Of a stretch of 64,000 nucleotides of DNA, positions 44,083 through 54,591 are shown in pieces (positions within the stretch are counted from its first letter, which is position 1; every line of letters starts with the position of its first letter). The translations under genes were made by a program, and so were the position numbers. This DNA comes from Gonocerus acuteangulatus. Lineage: Eukaryota > Arthropoda > Insecta > Hemiptera > Coreidae. The notes beneath the pieces are model-generated. The model was not told the DNA's origin and did no database searches. It worked only from the letters and a program-made list of their open reading frames with translations. The stretch lies in the NCBI GenBank assembly GCA_946811695.1, contig OX328130.1:73621353-73685352 (forward strand). The letters run 5' to 3'.

Positions 44083-46049
44083 AAATTTTTACACTTTTTT
44101 TTTTTTTTATTTGTTGCTCAATACTTTTTTGAAATTTTGTTAACAAGAATAACTGGAAATATCTATATTTTTAACTTGTTTAGCTGTTAGCGGTTTCTAC
44201 TGCGAACATCTGGATAAGAGCGAGTCGCTACGTTTGCGAGCTCTATAATAAATAAATAAATTATTTTAATTTATTTAAAAAAAAAATAATTGCCTGGTTA
44301 TAAATAAAGGTTTATATGCTAACAATTTAGCTATAAAATGAAATGTTGTAATTTTTTTTATAAATTGGCATGTTAGTTATTATTCCGACTAATTTAGTTT
44401 GAATTATTGGTATTTTTTTTAAAATTGGAATATGATGTGTATTTCAAGACTGGACAATTAAAGTAAGTGACGTTGAAGGGACCGAGCTATATTGATGGCG
44501 CGAGCTGATAAGAGCTTGCAACGCACAAACTTCGGCACACTTGATAGACGAAAAATACATTTCTCTTTCACCATGGGATATCTTCAAAAAGATATTTCTT
44601 ACATAGAAATTCAAGTGAATGTATCAAAAATAAGGTATTAGAATACATTATACGACTTAGGTTGTTAAGAATGACTTTTTGCAAGAGTTTTGAGATAATC
44701 GTGTGTTTCCGTTGTATATTTAATGTGAAACCTCCTACGCCCGACTCTTGTCAACTTCACAACCCACGCTTGTCCTCTGAAGTTCCAACTTCCTCAGGTT
44801 GACGTTAAACTCGCTCCGAAAATGCTAATTTCAAGTAAAACTTTGTGCAGCTCAGCGGCTTTGTAACATCACTATTAATACTCTCCTGACGAATATATAC
44901 TTCCTATGTTATTTTTTAAGGGGGAAGAAATGTTTTTGGTTTAATTCCGTTGTAATGAAGTTTATTTTCATTAAAAACTGTTAAGGTCCTATTAGCTAGG
45001 ACGGGATTTAAAGTAATAATATTTTAGAGAAGCGGAAATTCCATTCAAAACTATAATTTATACTCAGGTTACTATTACATACATAAATATCATAAACCAT
45101 CGCTTAGAAGAGAGAAAAGGTTGAGTGAGAGAGAGAGACAGCTAGATAAAGTTATCAAATATCATTTGGGGAGATTAGAGAATATTTGGAACTGACCTAC
45201 CTCTCATCGCCATCTCGGCCAAGACTTCAGGAACGGGCGTGGACTCTACCTCGTCGGACGTAAGCCAGCTCTTTTTATACCCTGTTAACCCCACTCCTGC
45301 TATAGCACTTGGCTGGACGAGAAACTCTCGTCAGATATTAAACCTTCCGGGAAATCTTATGAATCAGCTCTCTCATATTTATTCACTTATCAAAGACCAA
45401 GGGAAAACGGGGCCTTACAAAACAAACAATATTGACCAAACAAATGTTGGCACGTAGTTCCATCATTGACGCAACTATTCGAGACATTAGGTAATACTAC
45501 CTGGTAAATCAAATAAAATTATTTTCAAAGCCATGTCTATGCTGGCTGATGAGAAAAGTGTCAAAAATTAGAATTTTCTGTAGTTTTCGTTTTAAATACT
45601 ACAAGAAAACGTTTATAAGGCACAACTCTGGCGAATAGAACTGTTTATTACTTAGTAAATAGAATTGATAGAGATTTGATGAAAATGTTTAAACACTATT
45701 TATGGAGTGCAACCTCAATAGCTGCTTTTGGAATGTGCGGCAAAACTAGGAACTCAACAACAAGGCCTCAATATTATCCAATATCATCATCACCTAGTAT
45801 TAATTTAATTGTTTTAGCTCCTAAAATTATTAGATTCCAGGAATCCATGCATATTTGTAATGGCGCATTTCTTTGATAATGCTCCAAATAATACATGTTT
45901 CTATTATAGGGAATATATATGATAATTAGGAATTATTAACAATTATTTTTGTCAGAAAGCATGTATAATTAAATTAAAATAAAATTCAGAACAAAATAAA
46001 ATATAAATTGTACAACAAATAAAAAGCGAAATTGTGACTTCCTTTAAAA
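43731..46049. other. Intergenic with (AT)n
   Basis: (AT)n at 44023-44078 and an A/T-rich stretch to 44460. Frames at 45239-45457 and 45676-45876 have no recognisable content. Confidence 0.5.
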
Positions 46050-46057
46050 GAATGATT

Positions 46058-46804
46058 GGTAAAAATGAGGTTTCACGCCCTTAAAACCGATTTCATTCAA
46101 ATTTTGTACAATAACGTATTTTGATGCACTAAACACGAATACGTTAAAAAAAAACCTTCGCATTTAACTAGGAAAGAAGTTATTAAGCATTAAAGTTCAC
46201 TGTTATGCGGGTTAAGAGAGCTAATGTAAACAACTAAATTTGAGACGACTTTAAGGCATACATGCTATGCGTTTACGCTCGCTACGCTCGCTCAAGAAGA
46301 TAACAAAACCCCAGTCAATCCAACCCAGTAAAATTAATAGAATTCTAATAGAATATAAAATTAAGCACGAAAGTTCACTGTTAGGAAGGTTATAAAACTA
46401 GACATCAACAGCGTATTTGTAAACACGCGCATGCGCAGATATGTAACATTGGGAAACAGAGAACTCTCATTTGAAATGTTCAGAAACCATTTATTCAAAA
46501 ATATTGTTAATTTTTAGGGCATCCTCACCCGTCGTCACCTGTCGCTTAAGGGCATACGTGCTATGCGTTTCCGCTCGCTACGTTCGCTCAAGAAGATAAC
46601 AAAACCCCAGTCAATCCAACTCACTAAAATTAATAGAATTCTATTAATTATTCTATTAACTTTAGTGCTTAATAACTTCTTTCCTAGTTAAATGCGAAGG
46701 TTTTTTTTTTTTTTTAACGTATTCGTGTTTAGTGCATCAAAATACGTTATTGTACAAAAATTTGAAAGATATCGGTTTTGAGGGCGTGAAACTTCATTTT
46801 TACC
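46058..46804. mobile_element. MITE with 8-bp flanks, copy 1
   Basis: Starts GGTAAAAATGAGGTTTCACG and ends, inverted, GGTAAAAATGAAGTTTCACG, with terminal repeats of about 150 bp. Flanks GAATGATT and GAATTTTT agree at 6 of 8. The interior has two direct copies of a block with CGCTCGCTACG and CTCGCTCAAGAAGATAAC. No coding capacity. The superfamily is unsettled. Confidence 0.8.
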
Positions 46805-46812
46805 GAATTTTT

Positions 46813-47053
46813 TTGTGGTGGTCTTTTTGGTTAGCCTTAGGATTAACGCTATCCTGTAATGATTTTATCAGTAATTAACTTGAACAGAATGAATCCTGGT
46901 TGAGAATAAAAACTCTTGAATCCTTAGAACGTCCTATTAAATTATTACTAATTTCCAAGATTCAATATTATTTAAGGGCGCATCAGTAAAATCGTTAACT
47001 ATACTTTCAAGTTGAGGGTAGGGGTGCAAATGTTTGAGAAAATATCTTCGGAA
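46813..47053. other. Spacer between two MITE copies
   Basis: No supported feature. Confidence 0.4.
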
Positions 47054-47061
47054 GAACTTAA

Positions 47062-47825
47062 GGTAAAAATGCAGTTTTACACCCTCAAACCCGATTTCTT
47101 TCAAATTTTGTACAATAACGTATTTTGATGCACTAAACACGAATACGTTAAAAAAAAAAACCTTCGCATTTAACTAGGAAAGAAGTTATTAAGCACTAAA
47201 GTTCACTGTTATGCAGGTTATGAGAGCTATTAATTTTAGCGAGTTGGATTGACTGGGGTTTTGTTATTTTCTTGAGCGAGCGTAGCGAGTGGAAACTTAT
47301 AGCACGTATGCCCTTAAGCGACAGGTGAAGACGGGTGAGGATGCCCTTAAAATTAACAATATTTTCGAATAAATGGTTTCTGAACATTTCAAATGAGAGT
47401 TCTCTGTTTTCCAATGTTACATATCTACGCATGCGCGTGTTTACAAATACGCTGATGACGCCTAGTTTTATAACCTTCCTAACAGGGAACTTTAGTGCTT
47501 AATAGTATATTCTATTAGAATTCTATTAATTTTAGCGAGTTGGATTGACTGGGGTTTTGTTATCTTCTTGAGCGAGCGTAGCGAGCGGAAACGCATAGCA
47601 TGTATGCCTTAAAGTCGTCATTTATGCCTTAAAATCGTCACAAATTTAGTTGTTTACATTAGCTCTCTTAACCTGCATAACAGTGAACTTTAGTGCTTAA
47701 TAACTTCTTTCCTAGTTAAATGCGAAGGTTTTTTTTAAACGTATTCGTGTTTAGTGCATCAAAATACGTCATTGTACAAAATTTGAAAGAAGTCGGTTTT
47801 GAGGGCGTGAAACTGCATTTTTACC
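47062..47825. mobile_element. MITE with 8-bp flanks, copy 2
   Basis: Ends GGTAAAAATGCAGTTTTAC and, inverted, GGTAAAAATGCAGTTTCACG. The flanks are exact GAACTTAA (47054-47061 and 47826-47833). The central region is related to copy 1 but inverted relative to it, while the terminal repeats look alike in either orientation. Confidence 0.88.
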
Positions 47826-47833
47826 GAACTTAA

Positions 47834-48160
47834 ATAACAATAATCGAGGTGTGTGTAAATCGAAGAACATTCAAGTAATTCCATTTTACTCGGGTTCTGA
47901 TTACAGATTGAGCCCAAAAGATTTGAAACAACCTGTAAGTACTCACGTATTCAATAAAAAGAGAAAGCCTTTCTTAAAAGAATAAAACTCCAGCTATAGA
48001 AGCTATCGTCGAGTAGAATTAGTCCTTAAAATACATTAAATTATACGAAAATACAACTAGTAAACAGTACAACAAGATACAATTACCCGCAAAACACTTA
48101 AAGATGCAATATAAAACCATGTATAGACAACGTAACATGTAAAAAAATAAAAACATAAAT
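47834..48160. other. Intergenic, nothing recognised
   Basis: No supported feature. Confidence 0.4.
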
Positions 48161-48171
48161 TGATCTACTGT

Positions 48172-49462
48172 GTCATGCGTCTACAAGATGCTCTCTAACA
48201 TTCATTTTGAGAGGATCTTCCCTTACGCTGAAAAAGAACTCGGAAGATACCAGGCTGGATTTCGGAGAGGGCGCTCAACAACTGACCAACTGTTCTCCCT
48301 CAGGATGATCCTGGAAAAGAGTATGGAGCACAAGATAATCACTCACCACCTGTTTGTAGATTTTAAGGCAGCGTATGATGTTGATAAGACTCAACTCTGG
48401 TGTGCATTGGAGGAGCTAAGCATCCCACAGAAGCTCATACGCCTAATCAAAATGACCATGCAAAGCTCAAAATGCATAGTTCGCGTTGGCTCTGATTTCT
48501 CTGAAGAGTTTGCAGTGAACAGCGGGGTACGTCAAGGGGATGCCCTTGCCTACCTGTTGTTCAACATGGCAGAAGAGAGAGCTGTGAGAGAGGCCGGAAT
48601 TCAGTCAGCGGAACAATATTAAATCGCTTGACCCAGCTTCTCGGGTATGCGGATGATATTGATATTGTTGGTTGGTCTGAACAGGCTCTCAGAGATGCCT
48701 TTACAGCCCTTGAAGCAGCTGCAAGACGACTTGGGTTAGAAGTCAACGAAAAAAAGACTAAGTACCTGAGAGTTGGTGGTGAGGTTGATCTGGGCTCCCC
48801 ATTTGAAGTTGGACCTTTCAAGTTCCAGAGAGTGAGAATTTTCATGTACCTTGGATCTGAAGTGAACCGCAAGAATGAGGTAACTCAGGAGATACAGAGA
48901 AGGATCACTGCTGCCAATAGATGTGTATATGGACTTGGCCCACACCTTAGAAGTAGATTCCTCTCAAAGACCAAGACCAAGCTAAGTATATACAAGACCC
49001 TCGTAAGGCCAGTTATTTCATATGGCTCAGAGGCTTGGGCAATGACCAAAAGTGATGAGAGGATGCTAAGTGTGTTTGAGCGAGGAGTCCTCAGGAGGAT
49101 CTATGGCCCAGTAAAGATAGGTGAAGTGTGGAGAAGAAGGAAAAATAGGGAACTCAGCACTCTATTTGCCGACCTCGACATTGTTACCTTCATCAAGCTT
49201 GGAAGGCTAAGGTGGGGAGGGCATGTAGCCAGAATGGATGACACGGAAATACCCAAAAAAGTTATGATCGAGGACCTGCACTGCACAAGACGAGTAGGAA
49301 GGCTGAGGATCAGATGGCTGGACAGCGTATCCAACGATGCCAGAACTCTGCTTGGCGTTAGGAACTGGAGAGCTGCAGCAGAAGACAGAGCCGACTGGCG
49401 GAGGCTCTTAGAGGTGGCCCAGTCTCGGTGACGGGACGTCGTGCCACATATGATGATGATGA
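48172..49462 (+). pseudogene. RTE-like LINE, 5'-truncated reverse transcriptase
   Basis: This is the last 1.3 kb of an RTE-clade ORF. The RT blocks are LGRYQAGFRRGRSTTDQ, FVDFKAAYDVDKTQLWCALE (motif A), VNSGVRQGDALAYLLFN (motif B; usual Pro-Leu-Ser changed) and, after a one-base frame change at about 48610, LLGYADDIDIVG (motif C). The C-terminus has LVRPVISYGSEAWAM, LRWGGHVARMDD and RIRWLDSVSNDARTLLGV, ending with TGA at 49429-49431. A (TGA)n tail and an 11-bp duplication TGATCTACTGT (48161-48171, 49463-49473) prove insertion in truncated form. Confidence 0.92.
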
Positions 49463-49599
49463 TGATCTACTGTTTTGCTTTTATGAGCAGCTGTTTCAAT
49501 TATTAATTTGGTAATTTAGTTCCTTCCAGAGTTTTGTATATGTATGGTACTACACTACGTAATAAACACACAAAGCTTCACATTTCATCTATTGATCTT

Positions 49600-49935
49600 G
49601 AGTTTCGCGAACCTACGTTTGGCGGGAGAATTCAATTCAAACATAGTACAAAGTAACACCCCCCCCCCCATCCATCGACCGATTTAGTTCATTTTTACAA
49701 CATTTCATTCTTATAAGATAGCCAGGACGTATAAAGAGTTTCGTAACAATACAACACAAAATACGACCGGTGTAAGGAAATGAGTAATTTCTGTCCGGAG
49801 TGAACCCCCCCCCCTTCTAGTCAACCGCTTTTGTTTATTTTTACAACATATTTTTCTCTTCGGTTAACCACAACAAATACCGAGTTTCGTTGAAATATAA
49901 CAAAAATTATGGCTGGTATTGTCAAATAACTACTT
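49600..49935 (-). repeat. Dispersed repeat, family E, minus copy
   Basis: Contains the reverse of the family E words (ACCGAGTTTCGTTGAAATAT, GGTTAACCACAACAAATACC-like) and C runs at 49659-49669 and 49806-49815. Confidence 0.65.
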
Positions 49936-49936
49936 T

Positions 49937-50016
49937 GGCTCCGGAGTGGGAATCGAACCCACGACGTTTGGCACGGAGTGTTAAGTGCTCACGCCTTAAC
50001 ACTCACGGCCACCGGC
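49937..50016 (-). tRNA. tRNA-Leu-like relic (UAA)
   Basis: On the minus strand GTGGCCGTGAGTGTTAAGGC resembles a Leu/Ser-type A box, ACTTAACAC places TAA at the anticodon, and GTGGGTTCGATTCCCAC forms a perfect T arm with B box. The acceptor stem does not pair well. It is a tRNA pseudogene or the head of a SINE. Confidence 0.5.
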
Positions 50017-50085
50017 CTTTAAAATAAAATAAATTCTTCAAAAAAAGTCACAATATAACGTTGTACATTATTATATTTTCAAGTT

Positions 50086-50268
50086 TCATATTAGAAAACT
50101 CTCCTCGATTCCTTTCCTCTTACCGATAATAGCCGTAAGGGTTGACGAAGGTAATTTCAACCGTTTAGCAATGTCTATTTTTGTTTCGTTGGGGTTGTCA
50201 CTAACTTCTTTTAGTATTTTTATTTTGTATTCAAGCGAAATCTTTGTTATTGTTTGCTTTTTAATCAT
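50086..50268 (-). pseudogene. Pogo/Tigger-like transposase N-terminus (CENP-B-type HTH)
   Basis: The 60-residue minus-strand frame begins MIKKQTITKISLEYKIKILK and continues DNPNETKIDIAKRLKLPSSTL. This is the N-terminal psq/CENP-B-type DNA-binding helix-turn-helix of pogo/Tigger transposases, which binds the element ends. The frame stops soon after KGIEESFLI; the second HTH domain and the DDE catalytic domain are absent. Upstream (in its own direction) lies non-coding DNA ending in a pogo-like terminal repeat at 50640-50685, which supports the call. Confidence 0.75.
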
Positions 50269-50639
50269 TTTAAAAGATGAAAGGACAATGGAACACGAAT
50301 TCTGTATTGTTAACTGAAAAACTAGAGAGTGGATAGGGGATGAATCTCTGACACGTGCCGTGTTATTAGATCGGAAACGAAGGAAATCACACAAGATAGA
50401 GTAGATAGAACACGGCTGGATTACTTGAATCACAAGGAAGAACTGAGAGAGAGACTGGTGGGGGTAAGTCACTGGTAAGTCTGTAAACATTTCCTGGAAA
50501 AACCGTTCGTATAACTGAATAATATTTACACCAGGGGAACAAATTAGCTTTCGTATAAGTGAATATTGCGTACAACTGAATATCGCATATGTGAAAAATT
50601 CATTACACAGGATTAAATGGAGTTTCGCCGGGGAAAGAA

Positions 50640-50685
50640 TAATTCTTTGTATAACAGAACGTTTCGTATAAGTGAGACTCCAGTG
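50640..50685 (-). repeat. Pogo-like terminal inverted repeat, one end
   Basis: On the minus strand: CACTGGAGTCTCACTTATAC, then GAAACGTTCTGTTATACAAA, like the CAGT-pu-GTC-CTCG-TATAACGAA style of Tigger ends. Similar TTCGTATAAGTGAATAT and TTCGTATAACTGAATAA words lie at 50505-50575. The other end is missing. Confidence 0.6.
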
Positions 50686-51120
50686 ACAAATGTTTCAATT
50701 TGTTGTTTTTATGGATCTTCTAATTGCCTTCATCCTAGAAGTTTATAGATAAAATTGTCCAGATGCAAGAACTAAAAAAATGTTAGCGTATAAAATAGTC
50801 TACTAGCTATGACCTTACAAAGAGTATGACGCCATAGATTAGGTTTAAAACGAACGTATAGTTAAGATGAAGTCAAATTAAACGCTAGCGCACTACTGCA
50901 TAAGCCCTTGAAAGTGCAAGATATTAACTGACAAACAGTACTAGGCACGAGTATCGACCTATAGCTGGGATCTGGAACAAGCTAGGCAGTCATGGTGAAG
51001 AGGCTCTGGGAGCTAGCTCTTGGAGCTGTGGACCCTAGCTCCTTGATAGCTCTTGGCTCAGGGGAGGGTGGAACTCTGGATGGAATAGGTAAGCAGATGT
51101 TATTATGTGTGATATGAAGA
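50686..51120. other. Intergenic, nothing recognised
   Basis: GAGCTAGCTCTTGGAGCTG-type words at 50990-51060 recall the hAT-like interior but are not assigned. Confidence 0.4.
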
Positions 51121-52357
51121 TATACTATATATTTGTCAAATACCACTGACTCACTCACTCACTGACCTAACATCGCCCAGCCCAAACCGCTCGACAGAAA
51201 AATTTGAAATTTTGCACGGACACTCCCATATAACGTAGACACTCACTAAGAAAGGATTTTTTGATATTCGAATTTTTAAGTATTTTTAGAGGGGTTTAAA
51301 GTTTTAGTTGGTTAGAGCAGGCAAGCCTATGTAGCATGCGTTGCTAGGGCGATAAGAGAACAGCTGTTACCGTACATTATCTATTTCATAGTATTATTTT
51401 TAATTGAGGTTAATTTCAACTATGATGGCAGTCCTTGAATTACTAGAAATAAACTGTGATTTTGTCCCTCATAGGATTTAAGCCACGGTGATGGCCCATC
51501 CGAGGTAATAATATCCCGAACCACTTGACACAAAAATTTGAATTTTTGCACGGACAATACGATTAGAGTGTAAACACTCGCTAAGAAAGGTTTTTTTTTT
51601 GATATTCAAATGTTTAAGTACTTTTAGGGGGGTTTGAATTATTAAGAAGTTCCTCATCGGCTCAAAAATGGTTCGATTTTGATAACATTTGGTACAAAAA
51701 TCTTTCTTCTCATTTAAAAGGTCAGTTGAATCCGTTTACTGGAACATGGTTTTAGGAGCGAAATTAGTGCGAAAGATTCCTTAACGTAGGAAAACGAATG
51801 AAACCATTTTTTAAGCGAGTTCTGTAGCCATTTACCAGAAAAATTGATAGAAATACTTTTAAAAACTAATTTTCTGTTTGGATATTCAGAAACGAAGTAT
51901 ATGGAAAAAAATTGTATGAATGTTGATACCAAGTTTTCGGATCTCAGTAGATTTTCTAAAATATCTCGAAAACGGTTGGGAACTCGTAGTAAGTAGAAGG
52001 AGGCTATTCGAAAGGTTACTAAATTCTCTACAATAAGATTCTGTTGTAATGTTCGGTGGGGCGATGTCAATCGAAGAGATAAGTGCTTAAAACTTCAAAT
52101 TTGTTACTTTTATGCTTTTTAACGTGTATTTGTCTCTGTTTATCTAAATTTTTAAGCGTTTTTTTTTTTTTTTTTTTTTTTTTTCAAACAAGGAAACTAG
52201 CACGGTTACCTCCACATGGTGTTTCCTGGTTAACTTTAAAGTCCGTGCAATAATAAGCTGTACACAATTATGTAGTAGCGTTAATTTTGATCATATCTTA
52301 TTTAACTCAGTATGAAAAATACTTATCGGCCGTGGCGAAGCACGGGTATTCAGCTAG
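51121..52357 (+). mobile_element. Helitron family A, non-autonomous
   Basis: Starts TATACTATATATTTGTCAAA (second base changed from C) after A, then ACTCACTCACTCACTGACC. Ends with hairpin CCGTGGCGAAGCACGG and GTATTCAGCTAG followed by T. 1237 bp, no Rep/helicase. Includes a T run at 52160-52183. Confidence 0.85.
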
Positions 52358-52500
52358 TTCTATATAAATAGAACATACTTCATGATATAATGTTCATTTT
52401 TTAGTCTTTAATAAAAAAAAGTAACTTTATTTATTAATAACACAGATTTTTGGGACAGAATGTCTTCAGGTTACGACCATCTTCTGTCCAAGGTAGATTA

Positions 52501-52637
52501 TTAGTGCGGTTCCTCCTTTCCTCTATAGGGAGGAACCCCGCTTATAAGGTTGACCTCATGACGTAATCCGGAAATTCTGACTAAAAAAAGTTTGCGTTTC
52601 AGAACCCCTAGAGACCGAAAATAACTGTAGTTCGAAT

Positions 52638-52698
<61 letters not shown>

Positions 52699-53022
52699 TT
52701 TGCTCTCTGGTCGCCTCAAAAATGGTCCGATATTGATGAAATTTGGTATACTTTCGTCTAATTTAAAAGGTTAAGTACGTTAACCAGCAGAATCCGCCCA
52801 AAGGAAAATGGTTTTTGAAGCGAAATTCGCGCGAAAAAAATCGTTGCGCTTACTGCATATGCTTGCAAGTACTCGTTTCATAGGCTTCTCGGCCTAGGAA
52901 AGCCATTTTTAGGGGGTGACCTATTTGGGATCATAAATTATTTCATGATAGGTCTAATCAAAGTTATAACTGTTTCTATGTCAACCTTTCCAACATTAGT
53001 GATAAAAACGGAACCGCGCTAA
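52501..53022. mobile_element. Repeat family C with short inverted ends
   Basis: TTAGTGCGGTTCC (52501-52513) and GGAACCGCGCTAA (53010-53022) form 13-bp inverted ends with one mismatch. It contains (TA)n at 52640-52694 and the block shared with 6033-6760. No target duplication is clear. Confidence 0.5.
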
Positions 53023-53173
53023 GATGATGGAGTTCCTGCGAGTCGGACTTATTTTTCTTTTATATTGCTTAAGCTGAGCAACATAAAAGAAAAACAACAG
53101 GGCAATGATAACAACTTACTTTTCATGGGGAAAATTATATTTTATTAGAATTATATGGTTATTTCATATACAG

Positions 53174-53660
53174 CTAGCTGTTACCCAGTGTGCCATGCTA
53201 CACCTACTTTCTGTCTATGACTATCCCCGTATCAAGATCTACCTGTATACTAGCTGTTACCCAGTGTGCCATGCTACACCTACTTTCTGTCTATGACTAT
53301 CCCCGTATCAAGATCTACCTGTATACTAGCTGTTACCCAGTGTGCCATGCTACACCTACTTTCTGTCTATGACTATCCCCGTATCAAGATCTACCTGTAT
53401 ACTAGCTGTTACCCAGTGTGCCATGCTACACCTACTTTCTGCCTATGACTCTCCCCGGATCAAGATCTACTTGATACCTAGTTGTATATACCCAGTTACG
53501 AAAATCGGTCAAACGATGTGAATTTGTTTTAGTTCATAATGATACCGGCAGAGGCCAGCACAACAGCACTTCATCTAACTGCAGGCAGAGGCCAGTAGCA
53601 GAGCCTGCTGTCGATTCAAAATGGCCGTCACAATCTGAATGGTTCAGTGTAGCGAATTTT
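53174..53660 (-). mobile_element. Helitron family B fragment with reiterated 3' end
   Basis: The plus strand begins CTAGCTGTTACCCAGTGTGC, the reverse of a family B 3' end. A 76-bp unit occurs about four times (53175, 53251, 53327, 53403) before the interior block (AAAATCGGTCAAACGATGTG; GCAGAGGCCAGC). The 5' end is missing. Confidence 0.75.
53175..53478 (-). repeat. 76-bp tandem copies of Helitron 3' region
   Basis: Units contain TAGCTGTTACCCAGTGTGCC and TCAAGATCTACCTGTATAC. The first three are identical; the fourth has TCTGCCTAT, CTCTCCCCGG and other changes. Confidence 0.95.
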
Positions 53661-53984
53661 TCTTGAACAAAACTTTTGACCTTTTGACCAAATTTTGAAA
53701 TTTGACTATTTTGACAACATGTAAATAAACCAATAGCACATAAGTAATCCAAAGTATTTAACATCACCGCAATCAATACTAAAAGTAACTTTTTTTGACC
53801 ACTATATTTATATAATACGGTTTCTAACTAGCCTTTAGATATACTTCATTTGTTAGTAATATCTTTAAGCTTGTAAAGCATAAATGAAAATAGGCAGAAT
53901 ATATTTCAGCAAGCAATATTTATTAATAAAAAGGATATTATAAAAATCAATGGTAATTGTGAGGTTTAGGGGCCTCCTCACCGA
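53661..53984. other. Intergenic, nothing recognised
   Basis: No supported feature. Confidence 0.4.
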
Positions 53985-54250
53985 TTTTTTTGTCCGGAGA
54001 TTCAATAATATATTTATTTTTTATATTTATTTCGCATTAAGGGTATTCATGCTATGCGTTTCCGCTCGCTCAAGAAGATATCAAAACTCTAGTCAATCCA
54101 ACTCGCTGAAATCAATAGAATTCTATTAAATTTAGCGTGTTGGATCGACTAGAGTTTTGAAGGTTACTTTATTACCAGCAACAACCAATAGAAATTCTAA
54201 TGAGTTATGCGCATGCGCTGAATCACTACAGATACCTCACAAATAACTGG
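53985..54250. mobile_element. MITE fragment related to 46058/47062, with 80-bp palindrome
   Basis: GCTATGCGTTTCCGCTCGCT and CAAGAAGATATCAAAACTC match the interior of the 8-bp-flank MITEs. 54081-54160 is an imperfect palindrome centred at 54120/54121 (TCAAAACTCTAGTC to GACTAGAGTTTTGA). Confidence 0.7.
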
Positions 54251-54316
54251 ATGTGGCCTTCGAAAAAACACCCAAATTATATATTAAATTGTTTGTATTT
54301 AGAAACATTCCATGTA

Positions 54317-54390
54317 TGTATGTACTTCTTGTCTATGCTCCAAGCAAGTCAACACTGAAAGATGAAAAGGGGATGAAAGTCCAAAGGACA
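54317..54390 (+). pseudogene. Possible LINE endonuclease scrap
   Basis: One frame reads VLLVYAPSKSTLKDEKG, like the VYAP motif of LINE AP endonucleases. It is only about 20 residues, so it is a weak call. Confidence 0.25.
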
Positions 54391-54519
54391 TGAATTCAGT
54401 TTTTTTTTTGTTTTTTTAATGGTTCATTTAATCATTTACAACATTAAACAATAATGCAACCAATACTTAATGAGAATTTAAATATGTGTATATTTATATA
54501 CATTTATTTTATATATAAT

Positions 54520-54525
<6 letters not shown>

Positions 54526-54589
<64 letters not shown>
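54526..54589. repeat. (AT)n-(AC)n microsatellite
   Basis: AT run to 54560 then AC run, at the 5' edge of the I-like LINE fragment. Confidence 0.97.
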
Positions 54590-54591
<2 letters not shown>

